Of a stretch of DNA of 64,000 bases, positions 35,993-44,283 are shown one piece after another. Made by a program: the position numbers and the translations under genes. The stretch lies in the NCBI GenBank assembly GCA_047621345.1, contig JBLHLW010000002.1, forward strand, positions 1 through 64,000. The letters run 5' to 3'. Every line of letters begins with the position of its first letter. The stretch's first letter is position 1. The DNA comes from Actimicrobium sp047621345. GTDB taxonomy: Bacteria; Pseudomonadota; Gammaproteobacteria; Burkholderiales; Burkholderiaceae_D. The notes under the pieces are model-generated. The model had not been told where the DNA came from. It was given only the letters and a program-made list of their open reading frames with translations, and made no database searches.

Positions 35993-36835
35993 ATGAATAC
36001 AACGATGTTCCACTGTGGTCGATATCGCTTTCCTCTTCAGGATGGTGCGATGCCGCTGATCATGGGAGTTCTGAATGTCACACCCGATTCGTTCTCTGAT
36101 GGAGGCCGCTTTCACTCTCTCGAAGCAGCCATTTCCCGTGCTGAACAAATGATCGAGGACGGTGTCGACATTATTGACATCGGTGGCGAGTCGACGCGTC
36201 CTGGCGCCACGCCGTTGCCCTTAGACGAAGAGTTGCGTCGCGTTTTACCCGTTGTGTTTGCTCTGCGTGATTGTGGCAAACCGCTGTCGATTGATACCTA
36301 CAAGCCGGCAGTAATGGCCGAGGCCATCGCTGCCGGTGCAGATATGATTAATGACATTACTGGCTTCAGGCACTCTGCGATGTTGACTGCCATCAAGGAA
36401 AGCGACTGCGCGCTTTGTATCATGCACATGGCAAACGATCCGCAAAGCATGCAGCACGATCCGGCTTATCAGGATGTCGTTCAGCAGGTAAGCGATTTCT
36501 TGCATGAGCGGGTTGCGCATATGGAGGCCTGTGGCATTGCCCGCGAGCGACTGAGTATTGATCCAGGGTTTGGTTTTGGCAAAACGCTGGAGCATAATCT
36601 CGCTCTATTAAAAAATATTCGCTCGATTGCCGCGAGTCTGGGTCTGCCGTTGTTGGCAGGAATGTCTCGCAAATCGATGTTGGGCAGTATGACCGGTCGG
36701 CCAGTCGAGCAGCGATTGGCCGGCAGCCTCGCCGCCGCTCTCGTTGCTGCGGCCAACGGCGCGGCCATTTTACGGGTGCACGATGTGGCAGAAACCGTCG
36801 ATGCCCTGAAAGTGTGGCGCGCAGCGACCCAATAA
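35993..36835 (+). CDS. folP: Dihydropteroate synthase
   Basis: A 280-residue TIM-barrel enzyme joining p-aminobenzoate to the pterin pyrophosphate in folate synthesis, the target of sulfonamides. The motifs are MGVLNVTPDSFSDGG, then DIGGESTRPGA, and later DPGFGFGK. The start at 35993 is chosen because the longer frame begins within the ftsH terminator. It precedes glmM by 21 bases and is probably co-transcribed with it. Confidence 0.95.
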   Translation: MNTTMFHCGRYRFPLQDGAMPLIMGVLNVTPDSFSDGGRFHSLEAAISRAEQMIEDGVDIIDIGGESTRPGATPLPLDEELRRVLPVVFALRDCGKPLSIDTYKPAVMAEAIAAGADMINDITGFRHSAMLTAIKESDCALCIMHMANDPQSMQHDPAYQDVVQQVSDFLHERVAHMEACGIARERLSIDPGFGFGKTLEHNLALLKNIRSIAASLGLPLLAGMSRKSMLGSMTGRPVEQRLAGSLAAALVAAANGAAILRVHDVAETVDALKVWRAATQ

Positions 36836-36856
36836 AAGTGATTAAAAAGGATAGCG

Positions 36857-38209
36857 ATGGCACGTAAATATTTTGGTACCGACGGGGTGCGAGGCAAGGT
36901 CGGTCAGGCGCCGATCACGCCCGAATTCGTCATGCGACTTGGCTATGCCGCCGGCAAGGTGTTGACCGCTTCCGATAGCGGCAAGCCGACGGTATTAATT
37001 GGCAAGGACACGCGGATTTCTGGCTATATGCTGGAGGCTGCGCTACAAGCCGGGTTTGCAGCGGCAGGGGTCGATGTCATGCTTGCTGGACCGGTGCCGA
37101 CGCCGGCGGTGGCATACCTAACGCGCGCGTTGCGCCTGTCAGCAGGCGTTGTTATTTCGGCCTCGCACAATCCGTACGATGACAACGGCATCAAGTTTTT
37201 TTCGTCACAAGGTAACAAGTTGCCCGATTCGGTCGAGGAGGCCATTGAGGCCCAACTGGACTTGCCGCTGGGTTGTGTGTCTTCCGAGAAGCTCGGCAAG
37301 GCGCAGCGTCTGGATGATGCTCAAGGACGTTATATCGAATTTTGTAAAAGCACCTTTCCGAATGCACTTGATTTGCGAGGCATGACGATTGTCGTTGATT
37401 GCGCCCATGGCGCGGCATATCACATTGCCCCGCATGTATTGCATGAACTCGGTGCCGAAGTCATCGCAATTGGTAATCAGCCCAATGGTCTCAACATCAA
37501 CGATCAGGTGGGCGCAACGGCACCCGAGGCACTGTCGCGCGCTGTGCGTGTCCACCATGCGGACCTTGGGATAGCGCTGGATGGTGATGCCGACCGTCTA
37601 GTGATGGTCGACGCCGATGGACGAATCTATAACGGTGACGAATTGCTGTACATCATGGCCAAAGACCGCATGCTGACCGAGACCGTACCAGGCGTGGTCG
37701 GGACGTTGATGACCAACATGGCACTTGAAGTTGCTTTTCGCGAGCTCGGGGTGGAGTTTGTTCGTGCCAAGGTCGGCGACCGTTATGTGCTTGAAGTTTT
37801 GCAGGAGCGCGGCTGGACATTAGGGGGTGAAGGATCGGGTCATCTCCTGTTCCTCGACAAGCACACGACAGGCGACGGTATCGTTTCGGCACTACAAGTA
37901 TTGTCGGCGCTTAAACGTAGTCACAAGACACTGGCTCAATGCACGGAAGATATTGCGATGTATCCGCAGTCTTTGATCAACGTTCGCGTTGGAGCCGGGT
38001 TTAACTGGTTGAGCAATGCAGTGATGGTGGCGGAAAAAAATGCCGTTGAGATGGAGTTGAGCGGCGCCGGGCGGGTGCTGATTCGCGCATCGGGAACCGA
38101 GCCACTGATTCGCGTGATGGTTGAGGCAAAGACTGCTGCACTGGCCGAGATGATGGCGCGACGTATTGCTGACAAGGTGCTGGTGATCGAACCACTGTCG
38201 GTCGAATAG
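36857..38209 (+). CDS. glmM: Phosphoglucosamine mutase
   Basis: A 450-residue cytosolic enzyme converting glucosamine-6-phosphate to glucosamine-1-phosphate for peptidoglycan and LPS precursors. It starts with the hallmark FGTDGVRG. The phosphoserine loop ISASHNPYDDNG places the catalytic Ser at 103, the metal loop is DGDADR, and RASGTEPLIRVM forms the C-terminal phosphate-binding loop. AAGGA precedes the ATG. Confidence 0.97.
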   Translation: MARKYFGTDGVRGKVGQAPITPEFVMRLGYAAGKVLTASDSGKPTVLIGKDTRISGYMLEAALQAGFAAAGVDVMLAGPVPTPAVAYLTRALRLSAGVVISASHNPYDDNGIKFFSSQGNKLPDSVEEAIEAQLDLPLGCVSSEKLGKAQRLDDAQGRYIEFCKSTFPNALDLRGMTIVVDCAHGAAYHIAPHVLHELGAEVIAIGNQPNGLNINDQVGATAPEALSRAVRVHHADLGIALDGDADRLVMVDADGRIYNGDELLYIMAKDRMLTETVPGVVGTLMTNMALEVAFRELGVEFVRAKVGDRYVLEVLQERGWTLGGEGSGHLLFLDKHTTGDGIVSALQVLSALKRSHKTLAQCTEDIAMYPQSLINVRVGAGFNWLSNAVMVAEKNAVEMELSGAGRVLIRASGTEPLIRVMVEAKTAALAEMMARRIADKVLVIEPLSVE

Positions 38210-38330
38210 CAGGTGTAGTCTTGGACAAGTTGTTCGTTGCGTCGCAATGGACTTGGCCGAAGAGCGTCGTCGACGATCTTCGGCCCCATCGTAGTTATCC
38301 CCTCGCCATGGCCGTGCATGGCACGAAAGA

Positions 38331-39026
38331 ATGGAAAATTCCCGTTATCAAATTTTGCTCGTCGAAGATGAGCCCGGTATTGCCGAACTATTGCAATTTA
38401 CGCTTTCTGATGCCGGTTTTTCATCACGCAACGTGGCCACTGTTCAGGATGCCCGTCTGGCCATTGCCATGCAATTACCGGAACTGATTTTGCTCGACTG
38501 GATGTTGCCCGATGGTTCAGGTCTGGAGTTACTCAAGGAGTGGCGTAGTACGGTATCAACGTCAGCACTGCCGGTCATTATGCTCACTGCAAACGGGATG
38601 GATGAAGACAAGATACGTGGGCTCAATGCTGGTGCCGATGATTACGTCACTAAGCCTTTTTCCCCGCGCGAACTGGTTGCGCGCATCCACTCTCTGTTAC
38701 GGCGCAATCGACCCGACGTGGCAAGTCGCGTCGATGTCTGCGGAATGATCGTGATCGATGCAGGGCGTCATCTGGTCACCGTCGCGGAGGCCTCTGTGAA
38801 GCTGGATCAATCGGAGTTTCGGTTGCTTAAATTTTTGGTGGCAAATCCGGAGCGCGTATTTTCTCGGGCCCAATTACTCGACAAAGTGTGGGGTGATGAG
38901 GCTTATCTGGAAGAGCGGACAGTCGATGTGCACATCATGCGTTTGCGGAAATCGCTCGGTCCGGCATCTGGTTACATCAAGACAGTGCGCAGTGTCGGTT
39001 ATATGCTGGATGCCCGCCTTGATTGA
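38331..39026 (+). CDS. Second PhoB-type response regulator (orphan)
   Basis: A 231-residue OmpR-family regulator. The receiver has VEDEP at 11-15 and Asp56 in LLDWMLP. The winged-helix domain carries RVFSRAQLLDKVWGD and TVRSVGYML. By eye, more than half of its residues match the PhoB at 22243-22932, including nearly the whole recognition-helix region, so it may read the same or a similar box. No kinase gene is adjacent. The start at 38331 has only GAAAG upstream. It may be a diverged PhoB paralogue cross-phosphorylated by PhoR, or a regulator with its own remote kinase. Confidence 0.85.
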   Translation: MENSRYQILLVEDEPGIAELLQFTLSDAGFSSRNVATVQDARLAIAMQLPELILLDWMLPDGSGLELLKEWRSTVSTSALPVIMLTANGMDEDKIRGLNAGADDYVTKPFSPRELVARIHSLLRRNRPDVASRVDVCGMIVIDAGRHLVTVAEASVKLDQSEFRLLKFLVANPERVFSRAQLLDKVWGDEAYLEERTVDVHIMRLRKSLGPASGYIKTVRSVGYMLDARLD

Positions 39027-39122
39027 ATTGGTGGCTTAATCCATGTATCGGTCATCTGGCATGTAAATTTAAGCCGCCAAGCCATTGACCAAAATAGGCT
39101 TGCCCGCTATGATTCTGTCTAT

Positions 39123-39199
39123 CGGAGTGTAGCGCAGCCCGGTAGCGCACCTGGTTTGGGACCAGGGGGTCCAAGGTTCGAATCCTTGTACTCCGACCA
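39123..39199 (+). tRNA. tRNA-Pro (anticodon UGG)
   Basis: A complete 77-base cloverleaf. The acceptor arms CGGAGTG and TACTCCG pair with one wobble, the anticodon stem CCTGG/CCAGG encloses TTTGGGA with anticodon TGG, the T-loop is GTTCGAATC, and the 3' CCA is encoded. It is followed by a strong terminator. Confidence 0.96.
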
Positions 39200-39206
39200 G
39201 AAATGT

Positions 39207-39241
39207 AAAGCGGGTTGTTTAACGACAACCCGCTTTTTTTC
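39207..39241 (+). terminator. Rho-independent terminator after tRNA-Pro
   Basis: AAAGCGGGTTGT at 39207-39218 pairs perfectly with ACAACCCGCTTT at 39225-39236 across a six-base loop, followed by a run of T. It ends the tRNA-Pro transcript, so the downstream tRNA-Arg must have its own promoter. Confidence 0.92.
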
Positions 39242-39357
39242 GTTTACGGTAAGCTCAATTTCACAAGGAAGTTACAGATGGCGCTGTTGCCGCCTTGCTG
39301 CAGTTGATCGGCCTCCGGCCACAGTGAATACAGTACCTTCGTTTTGTCTATTTCCAT

Positions 39358-39434
39358 CTGCCCTTAGCTCAACTGGATAGAGCAATGCCCTTCTAAGGCA
39401 TAGGTTACTGGTTCGATTCCAGTAGGGCAGACCA
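39358..39434 (+). tRNA. tRNA-Arg (anticodon UCU)
   Basis: A complete 77-base cloverleaf. The acceptor arms CTGCCCT/AGGGCAG pair perfectly, the anticodon stem ATGCC/GGCAT encloses CTTCTAA with anticodon TCT, the T-loop is GTTCGATTC, and CCA is encoded. The following stretch 39435-39641 shows no clear gene, repeat or integrase remnant. Confidence 0.96.
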
Positions 39435-39641
39435 CTTGTTCGCCTGACCTCCTTCCCTCGCAATAACACTACTCGTCGTTGAGATTTTCTACTTCACTAT
39501 GCTAGCGGGACTACTATTGTCCCGGCGAATGCGTATCTCATAACGCCCACCTCGTATGACTAATTGCGTCGTGCTCCTTTTTTTTGGATCTTTGCCGACA
39601 GGTAAATGATCCGCCACTGCTTTTATCGAACCAGGAACCAT

Positions 39642-40427
39642 ATGACACCGACAGAGCCACTTGTTATCTTGCAACGTGATGGGGCTATTGCCACACTGAT
39701 GTTGAATCGTCCGGGCAGTATGAATGCACTGGATATTCCCACTGCTCAAGCCTTTCTGGCCTGCTGTACTGAGCTGGCCGCTGATGAGAGTGTGCGAGCA
39801 GTCTTGCTCAAGGGGGCTGGCAAGGCCTTCGGCGTCGGTGGCGACCTGTCGGCGCTGCGCTCCGATTCTGCGGCCACAGCGATGGCGTTGATCGCCCCAT
39901 TGCACGCGTCGGTGCTGTTGTTGACCTCGATGAAGGCGCCCGTCATTGCCTGTCTGCATGGCACCGTGGCTGGTGGCAGTCTAAGTCTGGCGATGGCTTG
40001 CGATTTGGCGATTGCGGCCGACAACACCCGTTTCAACCTTGCCTATGTCAACGTCGCAGCCAATTGCGACCTGTCTGGTTCGTGGCACTTGCCACGTCTG
40101 GTCGGGCTGCGCAACGCAATGGCCATCGCGCTGTTGGGTGACACCTTCGATGCGCCTGAGGCACTCCGGCTTGGTCTGTTGAACCGGATCGTGCCGGCAG
40201 CGGAACTCGAGTCGGCTACCGCGGCGCTGGTGCAGCGACTGGCCAATGGTCCGACGCAAGCAATCGGACGCATGAAATACCTGCTGCGCCAATCGCTAGG
40301 CAACGACTTGCCGACCCAACTTGATCTGGAGCGCAACAGTTTCCGTGACAGTACCGCGACAGTTGATTTCGCGGAAGCGCTGGATGCTTTTTTCAGTAAG
40401 CGGCGACCAATCTTTGTCGGTCGTTAA
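39642..40427 (+). CDS. Enoyl-CoA hydratase/isomerase family protein
   Basis: A 261-residue crotonase-fold protein. The segments LNRPGSMNALD, GAGKAFGVGGDLSAL and ACLHGTVAGGSLSLAMACD form the CoA pocket and oxyanion hole. Position by position it lacks a clear pair of catalytic glutamates, so isomerase or another crotonase activity is possible. The ATG at 39642 has AGGAA close upstream. It is convergent with the Hyi-like gene and not in an obvious fatty-acid operon. Confidence 0.85.
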   Translation: MTPTEPLVILQRDGAIATLMLNRPGSMNALDIPTAQAFLACCTELAADESVRAVLLKGAGKAFGVGGDLSALRSDSAATAMALIAPLHASVLLLTSMKAPVIACLHGTVAGGSLSLAMACDLAIAADNTRFNLAYVNVAANCDLSGSWHLPRLVGLRNAMAIALLGDTFDAPEALRLGLLNRIVPAAELESATAALVQRLANGPTQAIGRMKYLLRQSLGNDLPTQLDLERNSFRDSTATVDFAEALDAFFSKRRPIFVGR

Positions 40428-40433
40428 TGCTGC

Positions 40434-41216
40434 TTAGCCGATTCGCACGCTTGCCAGCCAGCTCAAGCCGTCTTCAGTGCGTCCGCGGGGACGATATTCG
40501 CAACCGACCCAGCCTTCGTAACCCAGTTCATCAAGCAGCCGGAACAGGTAGGGGTAGTTGATCTCACCATCGTCGGGTTCGTTGCGTCCGGGGACGCTGG
40601 CGATTTGTACATGGCCAATGTGGGCGAGGTATTGCTTGAATGTGGTGGCGAGGTCGCCTTCGACAATTTGCGCGTGATAAAAATCCATTTGCACCTTGAC
40701 GTTGGCGGCAGCGGGCTCTTCCCGCAGGGCGTGTGCTTGCGCTTGTGTATGCAGAAAATACCCGGGGATGTCGCGTCGGTTGATCGGTTCAATCAGCAAC
40801 ATCAGACCATGTTGGCTAACGGCATGCGCGGCATGACGCAGATTGGCCAGATAGGTGGCGTGGCAGTGGTCCGGATCCGCATCGGCAGGCATTACTCCAG
40901 CCATCATGTGCAGGCGCGTTGTACCGAGTGCTAACGCGTACTCGATCGCACGGGCGACGCCTGCACGGCACTCTTCTTCCCGGCCGGGCAGGGCGGCGAG
41001 GCCGCGTTCGCCGGATGCCCAGTCGCCAGTTGGTAAATTAAACAGGACGCACTCGAGTTTGTTTTCGAGCAGCCATGCCGCGACGTCGGCTGGTGGATAG
41101 TCATACGGCGACAGAAATTCGACTGCGCTAAATCCTGCTGCCGCTGCCGCTGCAAAACGCTGTGGAAACGGGACTTCAGTGAACATCATCGTGAGGTTGG
41201 CAGCGAATCGTGGCAT
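40434..41216 (-). CDS. Hydroxypyruvate isomerase-like (Hyi/OtnI) TIM-barrel protein
   Basis: A protein of about 260 residues of the xylose-isomerase-like TIM-barrel superfamily. ANLTMMFTEVPF, FNLPTGDWASGERG, LIEPINRRDIPGYFL and MDFYHAQIVEGDL match the hydroxypyruvate isomerase group, with the metal-binding glutamate in LIEPIN. The ATG at 41216 is better placed relative to AGG than the ATG at 41222. The true substrate could be hydroxypyruvate or a 2-oxo-tetronate. Confidence 0.85.
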   Translation of the reverse strand: MPRFAANLTMMFTEVPFPQRFAAAAAAGFSAVEFLSPYDYPPADVAAWLLENKLECVLFNLPTGDWASGERGLAALPGREEECRAGVARAIEYALALGTTRLHMMAGVMPADADPDHCHATYLANLRHAAHAVSQHGLMLLIEPINRRDIPGYFLHTQAQAHALREEPAAANVKVQMDFYHAQIVEGDLATTFKQYLAHIGHVQIASVPGRNEPDDGEINYPYLFRLLDELGYEGWVGCEYRPRGRTEDGLSWLASVRIG

Positions 41217-41301
41217 GGTCATCCTGTAGTTTGGAGTTTGGAGCAGGGCGCCGGCAGTAGCGATCAGGTGCCCTGTTGCGTTGATAGCGGCGTTTCTTCT
41301 G

Positions 41302-41757
41302 TCAGGCCTTGCAGTCGAGTACGTATTGCTCCGCTATCCGGCGCGCCTTGCGGAGCGCTTTTTCGGCATGTCGACCCGTTGCGGTGGCGGCGTCCTCGTC
41401 GGCCCATTTACGGCGCTGGTCTAGCGTCTCGCACTTGCGGCGGCGAGCGCTGGCGACGGCGCTGGCATGCAAGCGCTCCTTGCGCTCGGCATGTTCAGCC
41501 TTGCTACGGGTCACTTCAAGCCGCTGTAACTGGACTTTTTCGGCCGCAGCCCGTCGCATTGCGTCATCTCGCTCGGCATTCATCGTCGCCTGCGCGCGCA
41601 GGTCGCTGGCCGGCACGGCGATACCACCTTCGCAGGCGACATCGCTATAAGTCACCTTGCCCTGTGCGTCGCACCGAAAAACGGCATGGGCCGACATGCA
41701 GGTAGCCAGCATCAGTAGGGCCAGCAAGCCGCGCTTCAGTGAGAACGAGTGCGTCAT
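41302..41757 (-). CDS. DUF4124 domain periplasmic protein
   Basis: A 151-residue exported protein. A signal peptide ends near SAHA, followed by a short DUF4124 module (VFRCDAQGKVTYSDVACEGG) that holds a likely disulfide. The remainder is a highly charged helical coiled coil rich in Arg, Ala and Glu. It starts two bases after the FAD-linked oxidase gene and belongs to that operon. Its role is unknown. Confidence 0.78.
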   Translation of the reverse strand: MTHSFSLKRGLLALLMLATCMSAHAVFRCDAQGKVTYSDVACEGGIAVPASDLRAQATMNAERDDAMRRAAAEKVQLQRLEVTRSKAEHAERKERLHASAVASARRRKCETLDQRRKWADEDAATATGRHAEKALRKARRIAEQYVLDCKA

Positions 41758-41759
41758 GT

Positions 41760-43166
41760 TCAGACCACTTTTCCCGGGTTCATCAGGTTCAGCGGATCGA
41801 GCGCGCTCTTGATGCTTTCCATTAAGCGCATTTCGACCGGCGATTTGTAGCGGCGGATTTCATCGCGCTTCATGGCCCCGAGGCCGTGTTCGGCTGAAAT
41901 CGAACCGCCGAAATGGTCGACACTGTCATGCACGACGCGGTTGATGTCGGACTGCCGGGCAATGAGCGCATCGCCGGCTTCGCCGGCTGGTGGCGAGACG
42001 TTGTAATGCAGATTGCCGTCACCGAGGTGACCAAAGGTGACCAGTCGGCAGCCCGGGAAGGCGTCTGCCAGCAGCGCGTCGGTCCGGCTGATGAACGCAC
42101 CAATATCGGAGATCGGTACCGATACGTCATGTTTGATGTTCTTGCCTTCGTCGGCTTGTGCCAATGGAATATGTTCGCGCAAATTCCATAAGGCTTTCGA
42201 CTGGGCCATCGACGAGGCAACGACGGCATCGTGAATCACTTCCTGCTCCAGCGCATCGCCCATCAGGCGCTCGAGCAGCGCCTCGGCGTGCTCGGCCGAT
42301 TCACTATCGGACAACTCGAGCAAGACGTACTGCGGTGACGACTGTGCAAAGGGCAGCGTCATTTGCGGATAGTGCGTGGCCACCAATTGCAAGCAGAAAT
42401 CCGACATCAGCTCGAAGCCAGTCAGCGTCGCACCGCAATAGGATTGCGCCAGCGTTAGCAGGCGTAACGCATCTTCGGGCGTGTCCATGGCGGCCAGTGC
42501 GGTAAGGCGGGCTTTGGGTTGCGGATACAGCGTCAGGACAGCCGCGGTGATGATACCCAGCGTGCCTTCAGCCCCAATGAACAGGTCGCGCAGGTCGAAC
42601 CCGGTATTGTCCTTGCGCAGTCCGCGCAAGCCGTTCCAGATGTCGCCCTGTGCGGTGACAACTTCAAGTCCCAGGCACAGGTCACGCATGTTGCCGTAAC
42701 GCAGGACCGCAGTACCGCCCGCATTGGTCGCGAGATTGCCGCCTATCGTGCAACTGCCTTCGGCCGCCAGAGAAAGCGGGAACAAGCGATCTGCTGCGCT
42801 AGCCGCCTCTTGCACGGTTTGCAAGATGCAACCGGCCTCGACTGTCATGGTGTTATTAATGAGATCGGTTGCCCGGATGGTATTGAGTCGCGCCAGCGAC
42901 AGGACTATCGCCTTGCCACTTTCGTCGGGTACGCTGCCCAGTACCAAGCCGGTGTTGCCACCTTGCGGCACCAGCGGTACGAGGTACTTGTTGCACAGGC
43001 GGACCAGCGCAGCGACTTCATTGGTACTACCAGGTTTTAATACAGCCAGCGCCTTGCCGGTGAACCGGCGGCGCCAGTCAGTGAGGTAACTGGCCATATC
43101 GATCGGTGCGTCGATGACGTATTGCGCGCCGATCGCGCTGCGGCATTGCTCTAGAAATTCATTCAT
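41760..43166 (-). CDS. FAD-linked oxidase of the GlcD/D-2-hydroxyacid dehydrogenase family
   Basis: A 468-residue flavoprotein. The FAD-binding PCMH domain is shown by VPQGGNTGLVLGSVPD and GSCTIGGNLATNAGGTAVLRYG. The C-terminal cap ends with SAEHGLGAMKRDEI and LMESIKSALDP, as in GlcD, D-lactate and D-2-hydroxyglutarate dehydrogenases. The exact 2-hydroxyacid is not deducible. Its start overlaps the DUF2069 gene stop by four bases. Confidence 0.9.
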   Translation of the reverse strand: MNEFLEQCRSAIGAQYVIDAPIDMASYLTDWRRRFTGKALAVLKPGSTNEVAALVRLCNKYLVPLVPQGGNTGLVLGSVPDESGKAIVLSLARLNTIRATDLINNTMTVEAGCILQTVQEAASAADRLFPLSLAAEGSCTIGGNLATNAGGTAVLRYGNMRDLCLGLEVVTAQGDIWNGLRGLRKDNTGFDLRDLFIGAEGTLGIITAAVLTLYPQPKARLTALAAMDTPEDALRLLTLAQSYCGATLTGFELMSDFCLQLVATHYPQMTLPFAQSSPQYVLLELSDSESAEHAEALLERLMGDALEQEVIHDAVVASSMAQSKALWNLREHIPLAQADEGKNIKHDVSVPISDIGAFISRTDALLADAFPGCRLVTFGHLGDGNLHYNVSPPAGEAGDALIARQSDINRVVHDSVDHFGGSISAEHGLGAMKRDEIRRYKSPVEMRLMESIKSALDPLNLMNPGKVV

Positions 43167-43570
43167 TTGGAGGTTTTTTCAGTGGCTTTTGCAATCGTCT
43201 CGCGAGCGATTTTTTTGGCGGCTTTCTTGTACGGTTTTAGGTAATAAATGACCGAGAAAAAATAGATACAGACCAGCGCAACTTCAATCCATCCGAGTGT
43301 CGCAGAAAGCGGCACGCTATCGCTGGTTGCGCGCACGAGACCTTCGGTTAAGTAGATCAGGATCAACATCGATGACCACTGCAGGGTGTAAACGTCACGT
43401 TTGATCACGCCGCGCAAAGGCAGCAGCAGCGGGATGACCTTTAGGACCATCCATGAACCGCCCGGGCGCAGGGGTGCCAGCCACAGTTCCCAGAGGATGC
43501 CGAGAACAATCAAGCCGATCAGGCTGCCGACAGCGGCCTGATAGCAGTATTTTTGGAAAGAAGTTTGCAT
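43163..43570 (-). CDS. DUF2069 membrane protein
   Basis: A 135-residue protein with four hydrophobic helices and a Lys-rich C-terminal tail. LIGLIVLGILWELWLAPLRPGG and FSVIYYLKPYKKA are typical of DUF2069. Its ATG overlaps the wrbA stop (TAATG on the minus strand), and its end overlaps the oxidase gene, so wrbA, this gene, the oxidase and the DUF4124 gene form one tight operon. Its function is unknown; association with wrbA is common. Confidence 0.88.
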   Translation of the reverse strand: MQTSFQKYCYQAAVGSLIGLIVLGILWELWLAPLRPGGSWMVLKVIPLLLPLRGVIKRDVYTLQWSSMLILIYLTEGLVRATSDSVPLSATLGWIEVALVCIYFFSVIYYLKPYKKAAKKIARETIAKATEKTSK

Positions 43571-44178
43571 TAGCGAGATCGCAGTTTTTGTGCCGTTTCG
43601 GCCAGTCGCCTGCCGAGCGCGATGGTCAGGGTCCGGCTATCGTCGGAGATCGGATGGTTGCCATTGAGACCAGACCAGTGACTGGCGCCGTACGGCGTAC
43701 CGCCGGAGGTGGTGGTCATCAGTTCCGGGTGCGTGTAGGGCAGGCCGAGAATCATCATGCCGTGGTGCAGTAGCGGCATCATCATCGTCAGTAGCGTACT
43801 TTCCTGACCGCCATGCAGGCTACCAGTCGATGTGAACACGCAGGCCGGTTTGCCTGCCAGAGCACCTCCCAGCCATTGCGCGCTAGTACCGTCCCAGAAA
43901 TACTTGAGCGGCGAAGCCATGTTGCCAAAGCGGGTGGGTGAACCGAAAGCCAGACCGTCGCAGTCGGTGAGGTCTTGTAATTCGACATACGGCGCGCCCT
44001 GTTCGGGGATCTCGGGTTCGGTTGCTTCGGTCACGGTGGAGATCGCGGGGACGGTGCGCAGCAGCGCGTCGCAGCCGGCGACACTTTCGATGCCTTGCGC
44101 CAGCAATTCGGCCATCTTGCGGGTTGATCCGTGACGGGAGTAATACAAAACCAGAATGGACAAGTTAGGTGAGTTCAT
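43570..44178 (-). CDS. wrbA: NAD(P)H:quinone oxidoreductase WrbA
   Basis: A 202-residue flavodoxin-fold protein that reduces quinones by two electrons with bound FMN. LVLYYSRHGSTRKMAE forms the FMN phosphate loop, and GSPTRFGNMASPLKYFWDGT and FTSTGSLHGGQE are WrbA signatures. The start at 44178 begins directly before the flavodoxin strand; the frame is open for another 71 codons but that part overlaps the divergent yihY region. It leads the leftward operon. Confidence 0.94.
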   Translation of the reverse strand: MNSPNLSILVLYYSRHGSTRKMAELLAQGIESVAGCDALLRTVPAISTVTEATEPEIPEQGAPYVELQDLTDCDGLAFGSPTRFGNMASPLKYFWDGTSAQWLGGALAGKPACVFTSTGSLHGGQESTLLTMMMPLLHHGMMILGLPYTHPELMTTTSGGTPYGASHWSGLNGNHPISDDSRTLTIALGRRLAETAQKLRSR

Positions 44179-44283
44179 CCGCGATATTATAGGGCGCTTT
44201 GCACTTCGCTCGGCATCTTGCGTTGGATCCCGTTTTGTATGTCGCGCATGCTGCTGCCAGCCACTTTGACCGAGTTTTTTTGT

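Noticed and set aside
39435..39641. Integration site or mobile-element remnant downstream of the tRNA genes
   Set aside because: No repeated tRNA 3' end, integrase or phage-like gene was found; the following genes are metabolic and of normal composition.
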